Assembly: GCA_946222055.1 (NCBI GenBank)
Contig: CAMIEW010000093.1
Span: 1-5,166, forward strand
Length of the DNA stretch: 5,166 bases
Direction of reading: 5' to 3'
Source of the DNA: an uncultured Porphyromonas sp.
GTDB lineage: Bacteria > Bacteroidota > Bacteroidia > Bacteroidales > Porphyromonadaceae
Shown: positions 1 through 5,166 of the stretch, one piece after another
How the letters are laid out: the number at the start of each line of letters is the position of its first letter
How positions within the stretch are numbered: position 1 is the first letter of the stretch
Position numbers and translations under genes: made by a program
Notes under the pieces: model-generated
What the model was told of the DNA's origin: nothing
Databases searched by the model: none
Seen by the model: only the letters and a program-made list of their open reading frames with translations

Positions 1-1
1 G

Positions 2-1387
2 GTGGCGGGCAAGGGTCCGATGAAGTGGGCGTTGCTGGCGGTCTCCCTCCTCTGCCTCCTGCTCTCGTGGGGACACAACTTCCCCGGGCTGACCAATTTC
101 TTCATCGACCACGTGCCGCTCTACAATAAGTTCCGCACCCCATCGTCGATCTTAGTTGTCCCGGAGCTGACGATACCGCTCTTTGCCGTCTGGGGGCTGG
201 CGCTGATACTGAGGGAGCCGGACAGGCTGAAGGCTGACAAGGGGGCGACGATCACAGCGAGCGTGCTGACGGTCGGCGTCGCACTGCTGGCGTACCTCTT
301 CCCCTCCATCGGTGGCTCTTTTATGTCGCAGATGGAGCAGCAGGCACTCGCTCCCTATCTCGCACAGATGCCTCAGCTGATCGATGCGGTGGAGGATCTC
401 CAGAGCGTCCGGACAGCGATCTTCAGGGCCGATGCGCTGCGGACGGTGGTCTTCCTCCTCGTGGGGATGGGCGTTCTAGTCCTTTACTATAAGAAGAAGG
501 TGAAGCCGCTGCCGACGCTGGCATTAGTGACACTGCTCTGCCTCGTCGACCTCTGGACGGTGGACAAGAGGTACCTCAATGACTCTATGTACCACCCGCA
601 GACCGACATCACAGCGAAGGTGCAGGAGCGGACCCCGGTGGACGACCAGATCCTCAGCGATCCATCTGAGGCGCGGGTGATGAATCTGTCGGTCGATACC
701 TTTAATGACGCCACCACCTCCTACTACCACCGCTCCATCGGTGGCTATAATGCGGCAAAGCTGGGTCGCTATCAAGACTTGATCACCGGCTATCTCTCCA
801 AGCTGGATCGGAATGTCCTCAGGGCACTCAATACGAAGTACTACATCGTGCCCGACAGCGTCACCGGTCAGCGGCTGGTGGTCGATCCGGAGGCGTACGG
901 CGACGGATGGTTTGTCTCCGACATCCACACCGTCTCCGGTGCTCAGGAGGAGTACGATGCCCTTGGGCAGCTGCCACTCGACCATGTGGCCGTGGTGGAC
1001 AAGACGCTTGCCGAGGGGCTGCCCACCGGGACGCTCCGGGACAGCCTCTCCACGGTGACGCTCACCGACTACACTCCTGACCGACTGGTCTACAAGACAT
1101 CCAATGCGCATGCCGGTCTGGTGGTGCTCTCGGAGATCTACTACCCGCACGGCTGGGAGGCGCGCATCGATGGCGAGGAGGCGGAGATCCTTCGGGTCGA
1201 CTACCTGCTGCGCGGTCTAGTCGTCCCGGCGGGAGAGCACGAGGTGGTACTCACCTTTGACCCCAAGACCCTGCACGTGACGGAGACGACCGCCTACGCA
1301 TCTTACAGCGTGCTGCTCCTGGTGATCCTGGTCAGCGGCCTCCTCTACCACCATAACCGTCGGAGGGGCAAGAAACGGGAGGCGTGA
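2..1387 (+). CDS. YfhO-family integral membrane protein, C-terminal part (5' end outside window)
   Basis: This is the last 461 residues of a polytopic membrane protein that I recognise as YfhO-like. Full-length members are commonly around 800 residues, so the GTG at position 2 is probably an internal valine codon and the gene starts upstream of the window. Hydrophobic segments lie at about residues 8-24, 48-70, 83-100, 147-163 and 170-187. A large extracytoplasmic domain (about 190-430) follows, then a final membrane helix at about 433-450 and a basic tail (NRRRGKKR). Supporting marks are the segment VPLYNKFRTPSS (38-49) after the first helix, and the C-terminal stretch with IYYPHGWEARIDG (379-391) and a VPAGEHEV-like turn, which resemble Bacteroidota YfhO proteins. 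Firmicutes YfhO has been linked to glycosylation of cell-wall polymers; the role in Bacteroidota is not settled. The stop codon overlaps the birA start by four bases, suggesting an operon. Confidence 0.85.
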   Translation: MAGKGPMKWALLAVSLLCLLLSWGHNFPGLTNFFIDHVPLYNKFRTPSSILVVPELTIPLFAVWGLALILREPDRLKADKGATITASVLTVGVALLAYLFPSIGGSFMSQMEQQALAPYLAQMPQLIDAVEDLQSVRTAIFRADALRTVVFLLVGMGVLVLYYKKKVKPLPTLALVTLLCLVDLWTVDKRYLNDSMYHPQTDITAKVQERTPVDDQILSDPSEARVMNLSVDTFNDATTSYYHRSIGGYNAAKLGRYQDLITGYLSKLDRNVLRALNTKYYIVPDSVTGQRLVVDPEAYGDGWFVSDIHTVSGAQEEYDALGQLPLDHVAVVDKTLAEGLPTGTLRDSLSTVTLTDYTPDRLVYKTSNAHAGLVVLSEIYYPHGWEARIDGEEAEILRVDYLLRGLVVPAGEHEVVLTFDPKTLHVTETTAYASYSVLLLVILVSGLLYHHNRRRGKKREA

Positions 1388-2175
1388 GGCAGATCCATCT
1401 GGCTCAGGTCGACTCGACCAATAGCTACCTCCGGCGGCGGCTCGCAGAGGAGCCGGATCTGGAGGAGTATACGGTCATCACCGCCACCGATCAGACCGCC
1501 GGACGGGGTCAGCCGGGACACCGGTGGGACGCGACGGCGGGGCAAAACCTGACGATGACCCTGCTCCTCCATCCGGGTGAACTGATGGAGGACGGCGGAA
1601 CACTCTTTGATCTCAATGTCCTGACCGCTCTTGCCGTGAGGCAGGCGCTTCAGCGCGAACTCCCCCCGGGACCTGAAGTGAAAGTGAAGTGGCCCAACGA
1701 CCTCCTCGTGGACGGACGAAAGATCTGCGGTATCCTGATTGAGAATAGCTTCTCCTCCTCTCGTCTCGAGGCGAGCGTCATCGGCATCGGGGTCAATGTC
1801 CTGCAGGAGCACTTCGGTGAAGGCTATCCCACACCGCCCACATCGATAGCGGCGGAGCAGCGTCGGCTCGGCAAGACCCCTCTCTCCGGGAACAGCTGGC
1901 ACGATCGTCTGGTCTATGAGATCCTCGAGGCGCTGGAGGAGCGGCGCCTCTGGTCTCCGGCGAGACTCCGGCAGGCGTACCACACCTGCCTCTTCGGACG
2001 GGGAGAGGCAGCCTGCTTCGTCCGCCCCTCCGGCGAGACCTTCTACGGCATGATCGAGGAGGTGAGACCCGACGGACGGCTGCTGATCCGCGAGCTTCCC
2101 TCCTGGCGACGAGTCGCCTACGCCTTCCGCGAGGTGTCGATGGTGCTCACCGACCCGCTCTCCTCCCTCCGGTGA
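1384..2175 (+). CDS. birA: Biotin--[acetyl-CoA-carboxylase] ligase (monofunctional BirA)
   Basis: This enzyme activates biotin with ATP to biotinyl-5'-AMP and transfers it to a lysine of biotin carboxyl carrier proteins in the cytoplasm. The 263-residue protein starts directly with the catalytic domain (VDSTNSYL at 9-16) and has no N-terminal helix-turn-helix, so it should lack the DNA-binding repressor function of E. coli BirA. The biotinyl-AMP loop is QTAGRGQPGHRW (37-48). The active-site block is KVKWPNDLLVDGRKICGIL (100-118), with K113 matching the lysine that contacts biotin and ATP in the family. An SH3-like C-terminal domain covers about 212-260 (FGRGEAACFV, then YGMIEEVRPDGRLLI). Length is normal for a single-function enzyme. 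The GTG start is chosen because it overlaps the upstream TGA as GTGA and places VDSTNS at the usual distance from the N-terminus. Glutamine-proline replaces Arg-Arg of the E. coli GRGRRG loop. No intrinsic terminator is visible after the stop codon. Confidence 0.95.
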   Translation: MRQIHLAQVDSTNSYLRRRLAEEPDLEEYTVITATDQTAGRGQPGHRWDATAGQNLTMTLLLHPGELMEDGGTLFDLNVLTALAVRQALQRELPPGPEVKVKWPNDLLVDGRKICGILIENSFSSSRLEASVIGIGVNVLQEHFGEGYPTPPTSIAAEQRRLGKTPLSGNSWHDRLVYEILEALEERRLWSPARLRQAYHTCLFGRGEAACFVRPSGETFYGMIEEVRPDGRLLIRELPSWRRVAYAFREVSMVLTDPLSSLR

Positions 2176-2213
2176 TGGGTACAAATTCTGTCCATCTTTA
2201 GGAAACGACTCCT

Positions 2214-2234
2214 GGTAACCCTACTTTCGTTACC
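2214..2234. repeat. Inverted repeat GGTAAC-N9-GTTACC overlapping the -7 box
   Basis: GGTAAC at 2214-2219 is the exact reverse complement of GTTACC at 2229-2234, with a nine-base spacer. The right arm runs into the first four bases of the -7 box (2231-2234). A protein bound here would sit on the promoter, so an operator role is possible. That role is inference only, since a six-base repeat can arise by chance. Confidence 0.4.
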
Positions 2235-2238
2235 TTTG
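2231..2238 (+). promoter_or_regulatory. Bacteroidota -7 promoter box (TACCTTTG) for the nucleotide-sugar dehydratase gene
   Basis: TACCTTTG matches the Bacteroidota primary-sigma -7 consensus TAnnTTTG at every fixed position, and it lies in the only non-coding gap before the large gene. No clear TTTG -33 element is visible at the usual distance, so the call rests on the -7 box and location. Transcription would begin near 2243 and leave a leader of about 80 bases. That leader contains two mutually exclusive short stems: AGAGA (2254-2258) with TCTCT (2263-2267), or AGACTC (2259-2264) with GAGTCT (2291-2296). Confidence 0.6.
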
Positions 2239-2308
2239 CGCCAAGGAAGGTAAAGAGAAGACTCTCTGAATGCTATGACTTGAGTACGATGAGTCTCCCT
2301 CTGACCTA

Positions 2309-2313
2309 AAGGA
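2309..2313 (+). promoter_or_regulatory. Ribosome-binding site candidate AAGGA
   Basis: AAGGA lies eight bases before the ATG at 2322, in an A-rich stretch. The minus-strand gene in this window has nearly the same word (AAGGATA) before its start. This supports ATG 2322 as the start, although Bacteroidota ribosomes depend little on Shine-Dalgarno pairing. Confidence 0.45.
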
Positions 2314-2321
2314 TAAACATC

Positions 2322-4280
2322 ATGACAGCCAAGAAAAGTCTACTGACGCTCTTCTCGCGATCGTATCTCAATCGTTGGATCGTCCTTGTCTTCGATATCG
2401 TATCTGCACTCTTCTGTGTGATACTCGCCGCCATCTCGACCCGCTATTTTGTCGGTATGCCAGAGATTGCCCTCCGGACGCTGATCCCGGCCAGTATGGT
2501 GGCGGCTGTGATCGGAGCGGTGGCAGCTGACTTCCTTACGGGCGTGCACAAGCAGATCTTTCGCTTCACGACGCTGCGTGTGAGCTTCAATCTCCTGATA
2601 GCCACGCTGGTCAACGCCGCCATTGCCCTCTTGACGCTCTTCCTGATCAATGCCATCTCTCTCCACTTGGACTTTCCTCCCAAGGTGGTCCTCTTCTACT
2701 GCGGGAGTTACGTCATCTTTACCTTTCTCATCTCACTTGCCCTACGCGGGCTGATGGTCTTCCTAGCCCGGCGACTTCTCGTCTCCACGGATGGCCCGAT
2801 CAATCGGAAGCGGATCCTGGTCTATGGTGTCAAGAGCAACTCTCCCGGCGTCTCGTCCCTGATCGAGAGTAGCACAAGCTATCGGATGATGGGGTTCCTG
2901 AGTAATGATCCGAGGGTTGCGGGTCATGAGATTAATGGACACCGGATCTACTACGCTGATGGACGTAACGACCTCTATCTCCTCAAGCGGTCCAAGAGCC
3001 TCGATGGGGTCCTCTTTACCGACCAGAGGGACTTCCTCGGAGAGGGGGAGAAGGTGGTGCAGGACTGTGAGTCGATCAATCTGGAGACCTATCTCCTACC
3101 GGCAGTCTCCGCTACCAGTAGCGACACGGTAGCTCTGGACAGCGTCCGTAAGGTACGGATCGAGGATCTCCTCTTCCGCGAGACAATACAGCAGGACCGG
3201 AGTCCCGTTCGGCAGCTCTATGCCGGCAAGGTAGTGATGGTGACGGGGGCGGCCGGCAGCATCGGTAGCGAGATCGCTCGACAGATCGCCTCGTATGGGG
3301 TCCGTCAGCTGATCCTCTTCGAGATGGCAGAGTCGCCGCTCCATGAGATCCGTCTGGAGCTGGAGCACGACTACCCCGACCTCGACCTGGTGCCGATGAT
3401 CGGCGACGTGCGGAATAGGGAGAAGGTGGAGATCGTCTTTGACCGCTACCGTCCCGACATCGTCCTCCATGCGGCGGCGTACAAGCATGTACCGCTCATG
3501 GAGGAGCATCCCTGCGAGTCGATCATGGCGAATCTATCCGGCACGCGCAATATCGCAGATATGGCGGTCCGCTATGGAGCAGAGCGAATGGTGATGATCT
3601 CGACGGACAAGGCGGTCAATCCGACCAACGTCATGGGCGCCTGTAAGCGCGCCTGCGAGATGTACATACAGAGTCTCGGTCAGGCCATCTCTGAGGGCAA
3701 GATAGAGGGCAAGACCATCTTTGTCACCACCCGATTTGGCAACGTCCTGGGCAGTAACGGCTCCGTGATCGGACTCTTCCGCCGTCAGATCGCCTCCGGA
3801 GGGCCGGTGACGGTGACGCACAAGGAGATCGTCCGCTACTTCATGAGCATCCCCGAGGCGTGCAGTCTCGTGCTCCAGGCGAGTACACTGGCAGATCGCC
3901 CTCAGATCTTCGTCTTCGACATGGGGCAGGCTCATAAGATCGACGAACTGGCCCGGCGGATGATCCGGCTCTCCGGATTTGAGCCGGACAAGGACATCAA
4001 GATCATCTACACCGGTCTCCGACCGGGCGAGAAGCTCTACGAGGAGGTGCTCGCCACGACGGAGAATACGGAGCCCACCTCCATCGACAAGATCCGCATC
4101 GCTGACATCCGACCCAACGACTACGCTGAGGTCAGTCGGCAGGTGGAGCGGATCCTTGATGCTGCCCGCAACTTCCGGACCGATGAGGCTGTAAGGGAGC
4201 TCAAGGTCCTGATCCCGGAGTTTATCTCCAATAACTCCCCTTACCAACACATCGATGAGGAGCTCCACCGCTCCAGGTAA
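2322..4280 (+). CDS. Membrane-bound nucleotide-sugar 4,6-dehydratase/epimerase (FlaA1/CapD/WbpM/PglF type)
   Basis: This 652-residue protein matches the large membrane form of the family. Four hydrophobic segments (about 19-42, 52-72, 86-110, 121-147) are followed by a Rossmann-like regulatory domain (about 160-270, RILVYGVKSNS) and an extended short-chain dehydrogenase domain (about 302-590). Visible motifs are the NAD(P)-binding TGAAGSIGSE (308-317), GDVRN (361-365), HAAAYKHVPLMEEHP (383-397), ISTDKAVNPTNVMGACK (426-442) and the C-terminal GLRPGEKLYEE (565-575). The catalytic MxxxK (M438, K442) replaces the usual YxxxK, as in WbpM-like large members; S427 is the likely third residue. Characterised relatives convert UDP-GlcNAc to the 4-keto-6-deoxy sugar, first step to sugars such as QuiNAc, FucNAc or bacillosamine for O-antigen, capsule or protein glycans. 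The exact substrate cannot be read here. The gene appears to be transcribed alone from the promoter near 2231. No glycosyltransferases are adjacent within the window. Confidence 0.93.
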   Translation: MTAKKSLLTLFSRSYLNRWIVLVFDIVSALFCVILAAISTRYFVGMPEIALRTLIPASMVAAVIGAVAADFLTGVHKQIFRFTTLRVSFNLLIATLVNAAIALLTLFLINAISLHLDFPPKVVLFYCGSYVIFTFLISLALRGLMVFLARRLLVSTDGPINRKRILVYGVKSNSPGVSSLIESSTSYRMMGFLSNDPRVAGHEINGHRIYYADGRNDLYLLKRSKSLDGVLFTDQRDFLGEGEKVVQDCESINLETYLLPAVSATSSDTVALDSVRKVRIEDLLFRETIQQDRSPVRQLYAGKVVMVTGAAGSIGSEIARQIASYGVRQLILFEMAESPLHEIRLELEHDYPDLDLVPMIGDVRNREKVEIVFDRYRPDIVLHAAAYKHVPLMEEHPCESIMANLSGTRNIADMAVRYGAERMVMISTDKAVNPTNVMGACKRACEMYIQSLGQAISEGKIEGKTIFVTTRFGNVLGSNGSVIGLFRRQIASGGPVTVTHKEIVRYFMSIPEACSLVLQASTLADRPQIFVFDMGQAHKIDELARRMIRLSGFEPDKDIKIIYTGLRPGEKLYEEVLATTENTEPTSIDKIRIADIRPNDYAEVSRQVERILDAARNFRTDEAVRELKVLIPEFISNNSPYQHIDEELHRSR

Positions 4281-4303
4281 GGCACACTGTACACAAGCAT
4301 AAG

Positions 4304-4325
4304 AAGACCTTTGCTAAATGGTCTT
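4304..4325 (+). other. Stem-loop AAGACC/GGTCTT downstream of the dehydratase gene
   Basis: AAGACC (4304-4309) pairs perfectly with GGTCTT (4320-4325). The interior TTT (4310-4312) can pair with AAA (4316-4318) around a GCT loop, leaving one bulged T. No T-run follows, so it is not a terminator. It is the first of several structures in a gene-free 258-base stretch. Confidence 0.45.
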
Positions 4326-4330
4326 TCGCC

Positions 4331-4349
4331 GAAAAAGCACCGCTTTTTC
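4331..4349. other. Perfect 8-bp hairpin GAAAAAGC/GCTTTTTC
   Basis: GAAAAAGC (4331-4338) and GCTTTTTC (4342-4349) form a perfect stem with a three-base loop, ACC. It looks like a weak bidirectional terminator, with A-tract and T-tract flanking a two-GC core. The GC part is very short, so efficient termination is doubtful. Its last three bases also belong to a competing stem, TTCTGCA (4347-4353) with TGCAGAA (4361-4367). Confidence 0.4.
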
Positions 4350-4353
4350 TGCA

Positions 4354-4477
4354 GGGACTTTGCAGAATGCCCCAGATGCAAGGAACTGAGAGTGAGGGTG
4401 AAGGGAGTGTGCTTACGCACATGACCAAGCCCGAATCTCGAAAGTGACGCCGCAGATGGGGTATTATGCAAAGTTCT
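4354..4477 (+). ncRNA. Long rod-like structured element, candidate RNA or palindromic repeat
   Basis: The two ends of this 124-base stretch are imperfect inverted repeats. GGGACTTTGCA (4354-4364) pairs with TGCAAAGTTCT (4467-4477), and AATGCCCCA (4366-4374) pairs with TGGGGTATT (4457-4465), separated by a single G/A mismatch. Inward there is a tandem GA/GA mismatch (4375-4376 with 4455-4456) and TGC/GCA. Nested further are TGAGA/TCTCG (4387-4391, 4436-4440), GGGT/GCCC (4396-4399, 4429-4432), and GG/CC (4403-4404, 4425-4426). A second tandem GA/GA mismatch (4405-4406 with 4423-4424) leads into the apical hairpin GTGTGC-TTAC-GCACAT (4407-4422). The outer non-Watson-Crick positions 4354, 4356 and 4369 are G on the left and T on the right, which pair as G-U only in plus-strand RNA. 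The element abuts an intrinsic terminator. It matches no RNA family I can name. A dispersed palindromic repeat is the main alternative. Confidence 0.45.
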
Positions 4478-4478
4478 C

Positions 4479-4523
4479 ATAAGGGGCTGCTCGTCATCCG
4501 ACGGGCAGCCCCTTATTTTTTTT
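4479..4523 (+). terminator. Strong rho-independent terminator
   Basis: A 16-bp stem pairs 4479-4494 with 4501-4516. Its core is AAGGGGCTGC (4481-4490) against GCAGCCCCTT (4505-4514), with one T-G wobble at 4491/4504. The loop is six bases, CATCCG. A run of eight T residues (4516-4523) follows on the plus strand. The minus strand has no T-run on its exit side, so it works mainly for transcripts coming from the dehydratase gene or from an RNA starting in 4281-4400. It ends about 240 bases after the dehydratase stop codon, an unusually long 3' tail. Confidence 0.92.
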
Positions 4524-4538
4524 GTTCGATCGTAGCGC

Positions 4539-4952
4539 TTACTTGATCACCTCGCCACGGATGGTGAGTACGGCTGGTCCCTTCTTACCATTGCTATAGA
4601 CGGAAATGGTCTTCACAAAGGGGTAAACCCGCCCGGCGGGGTCATAGGTGACGGTCACCTTGCCCTCCTTACCCGGAGCTATCGGGTCTTTGGAGAATGC
4701 TGGGGTGGTGCAACCACAGCTGGAGATCACTCGCGTGAGTACGAGCGGAGCGTTGCCGACATTCTTGAACGTAAAGACGAATGATACAGGTCCGTCGCCC
4801 TCGCTGATGGTGCCGAAGTCATGCTCCGACTCGACAAACTCAATCGTAGCCTTCTTGCTGTCGTCTTGCTGCAGCCCCTGCGCCATGGCCGTCACCCCGA
4901 AGAGGCTTGCCACTAGCAGAGAGAGCAGATAAAGTGTACTTCTTTTCATCAT
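4539..4952 (-). CDS. Secreted DUF1573 domain protein
   Basis: This is a 137-residue exported protein of the DUF1573 family, common in Bacteroidota and of unknown function. Residues 1-24 form a classic signal peptide: basic start MMKR, hydrophobic core LYLLSLLVASLFGV, and an AMA cleavage site before Q25. The mature part is one all-beta, Ig-like domain with the family marks HDFGTI (44-49), FTFKNVGNAPLVLTRV (60-75), the SSCGCT motif (77-82, cysteines 79 and 81), KVTVTYDPAGR (98-108) and a terminal IRGEV. No lipobox is present, so it is probably periplasmic rather than a lipoprotein. The ATG at 4952-4950 is chosen because it directly precedes the signal peptide and has AAGGA (4964-4968) eleven bases upstream; the adjacent ATG at 4949 is equally possible. 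The frame stays open upstream to 5102, but that stretch covers the promoter and is not protein-like. The gene converges on the dehydratase gene and appears monocistronic. Confidence 0.92.
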   Translation of the reverse strand: MMKRSTLYLLSLLVASLFGVTAMAQGLQQDDSKKATIEFVESEHDFGTISEGDGPVSFVFTFKNVGNAPLVLTRVISSCGCTTPAFSKDPIAPGKEGKVTVTYDPAGRVYPFVKTISVYSNGKKGPAVLTIRGEVIK

Positions 4953-4983
4953 GTTATTGTATATCCTTATGTTCTGACTTAGA

Positions 4984-5013
4984 GTAACTACCACTACGCA
5001 GTTACCTTGCGTA
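4984..5013 (-). promoter_or_regulatory. Possible H-type pseudoknot in the DUF1573 mRNA leader
   Basis: Read on the minus strand, TACGC (5013-5009) pairs with GCGTA (4999-4995), and GTAACT (5005-5000) pairs with AGTTAC (4989-4984). The two stems interleave in the A-B-A'-B' order of an H-type pseudoknot, with crossing loops of 3, 0 and 5 bases, which is sterically sensible. It would lie at or next to the expected 5' end of the transcript, about 30 bases before the start codon. Short stems like these can occur by chance. Confidence 0.35.
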
Positions 5014-5019
5014 TTGAAA

Positions 5020-5027
5020 CAAAGGTA
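5020..5027 (-). promoter_or_regulatory. Bacteroidota -7 promoter box (TACCTTTG) for the DUF1573 gene
   Basis: On the minus strand this reads TACCTTTG, a full match to TAnnTTTG and identical to the box before the dehydratase gene. It lies 67 bases upstream of the ATG, giving an expected transcript start near 5014 and a leader of about 62 bases. A convincing -33 TTTG at normal spacing is not visible; the nearest TTG on this strand is only about 12 bases away. Confidence 0.65.
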
Positions 5028-5082
5028 CGAATTTATTTGCAAGCCCGATCCGCCGGGAGTCCGTGGAGCAGGGGTGACGCAT

Positions 5083-5106
5083 TTGAGTGGTACAGAAACC
5101 ATTCAA
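5083..5106. other. 9-bp stem-loop upstream of the DUF1573 promoter
   Basis: TTGAGTGGT (5083-5091) pairs with ACCATTCAA (5098-5106) through nine pairs, one of them G-T, around a six-base loop ACAGAA. The word GAGTGGT recurs at 5118-5124. No gene is visible here on either strand. As a plus-strand RNA this hairpin would lie just before the possible terminator at 5132-5158. Confidence 0.35.
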
Positions 5107-5131
5107 CTCATTGTGAAGAGTGGTGAACGAT

Positions 5132-5158
5132 GCACCCCGACAGGGGTGCCCGCTTTTT
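5132..5158 (+). terminator. Possible rho-independent terminator (plus strand)
   Basis: GCACCCC (5132-5138) and GGGGTGC (5143-5149) make a perfect 7-bp GC-rich stem with a GACA loop. CCGC and then five T residues (5154-5158) follow. The four-base gap before the T-run weakens the call. No plus-strand gene lies between the strong terminator at 4523 and here, so it would serve a small RNA or a leader of a gene beyond the window. Confidence 0.4.
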
Positions 5159-5166
5159 AGACCCGG

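Noticed and set aside
524..1150. Minus-strand open frame (208 codons) inside the YfhO gene
   Set aside because: It is a shadow of the YfhO coding frame, with unusual His/Val/Arg-rich composition and no start signals.
1345..2184. Long minus-strand open frame (279 codons) opposite birA
   Set aside because: It lies fully opposite a well-supported biotin ligase, and its translation shows no recognisable domain. Long antisense frames are expected in GC-rich coding DNA.
3534..4268. Long minus-strand open frame (244 codons) opposite the dehydratase domain
   Set aside because: The plus strand carries all the conserved dehydratase motifs in this stretch. The antisense translation has no family features and no promoter.
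4241..4480. Minus-strand open frame of 79 codons across the structured gap
   Set aside because: It overlaps the end of the dehydratase gene, has no promoter box, is rich in Ser, Leu and His without domain marks, and runs through the palindromic arms of the structured element. It is better explained as an accidental frame.
4281..4538. Insertion sequence or transposon remnant
   Set aside because: There are inverted repeats at 4357-4374 and 4457-4474 but no transposase fragment and no clear target-site duplication (left flank CTGCAGGG, right flank TCTCATAA). A non-autonomous repeat stays possible and is covered in the findings.
4953..5102. N-terminal extension of the DUF1573 frame to 5102
   Set aside because: The added residues precede a textbook signal peptide and would be encoded by the region holding the -7 box, so translation from there is implausible.
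1..5166. tRNA, rRNA or CRISPR array
   Set aside because: No cloverleaf with a GTTCGA-type T-loop, no rRNA-like conserved stretch and no regularly spaced direct repeats were seen on either strand.

Overview
The window looks like chromosomal DNA from a Bacteroidota bacterium, probably Porphyromonas-like. The reasons are two perfect TAnnTTTG -7 promoter boxes typical of that phylum, no strong canonical Shine-Dalgarno sites, a DUF1573 secreted protein, a Bacteroidota-style YfhO membrane protein, and fairly high GC content. The genus is an inference from family resemblance, not a database match.

Layout. Positions 2-1387 (+) hold the C-terminal part of a YfhO-family membrane protein whose 5' end lies outside the window. 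Its stop codon overlaps the GTG start of a single-domain biotin protein ligase (birA, 1384-2175, +), so the two are probably translationally coupled. A promoter region with a -7 box at 2231-2238 and an overlapping inverted repeat leads to an 83-base segment before the ATG of a large membrane-bound nucleotide-sugar 4,6-dehydratase/epimerase of the FlaA1/CapD/WbpM type (2322-4280, +). Positions 4281-4538 contain no convincing gene. They are full of secondary structure: small hairpins, then a long rod-like imperfect palindrome (4354-4477) with nested G-U and tandem G-A pairs, directly abutting a strong intrinsic terminator (4479-4523). On the minus strand, 4539-4952 encodes a small exported DUF1573 protein with its own -7 box (5020-5027) and a short leader that can form an H-type pseudoknot. 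The last 110 bases hold a 9-bp hairpin and a possible plus-strand terminator, with no gene visible.

How the genes relate. YfhO and the CapD/WbpM-type dehydratase both fit surface-glycan work: a membrane step, and nucleotide-sugar supply for O-antigen, capsule or protein glycosylation. birA is housekeeping, and DUF1573 is an exported protein of unknown function. There is no sign of a defence system, mobile gene, tRNA, rRNA or CRISPR array. The best candidate for something undescribed is the structured element at 4354-4477. It could be a regulatory RNA, a structured 3' UTR or a dispersed palindromic repeat.
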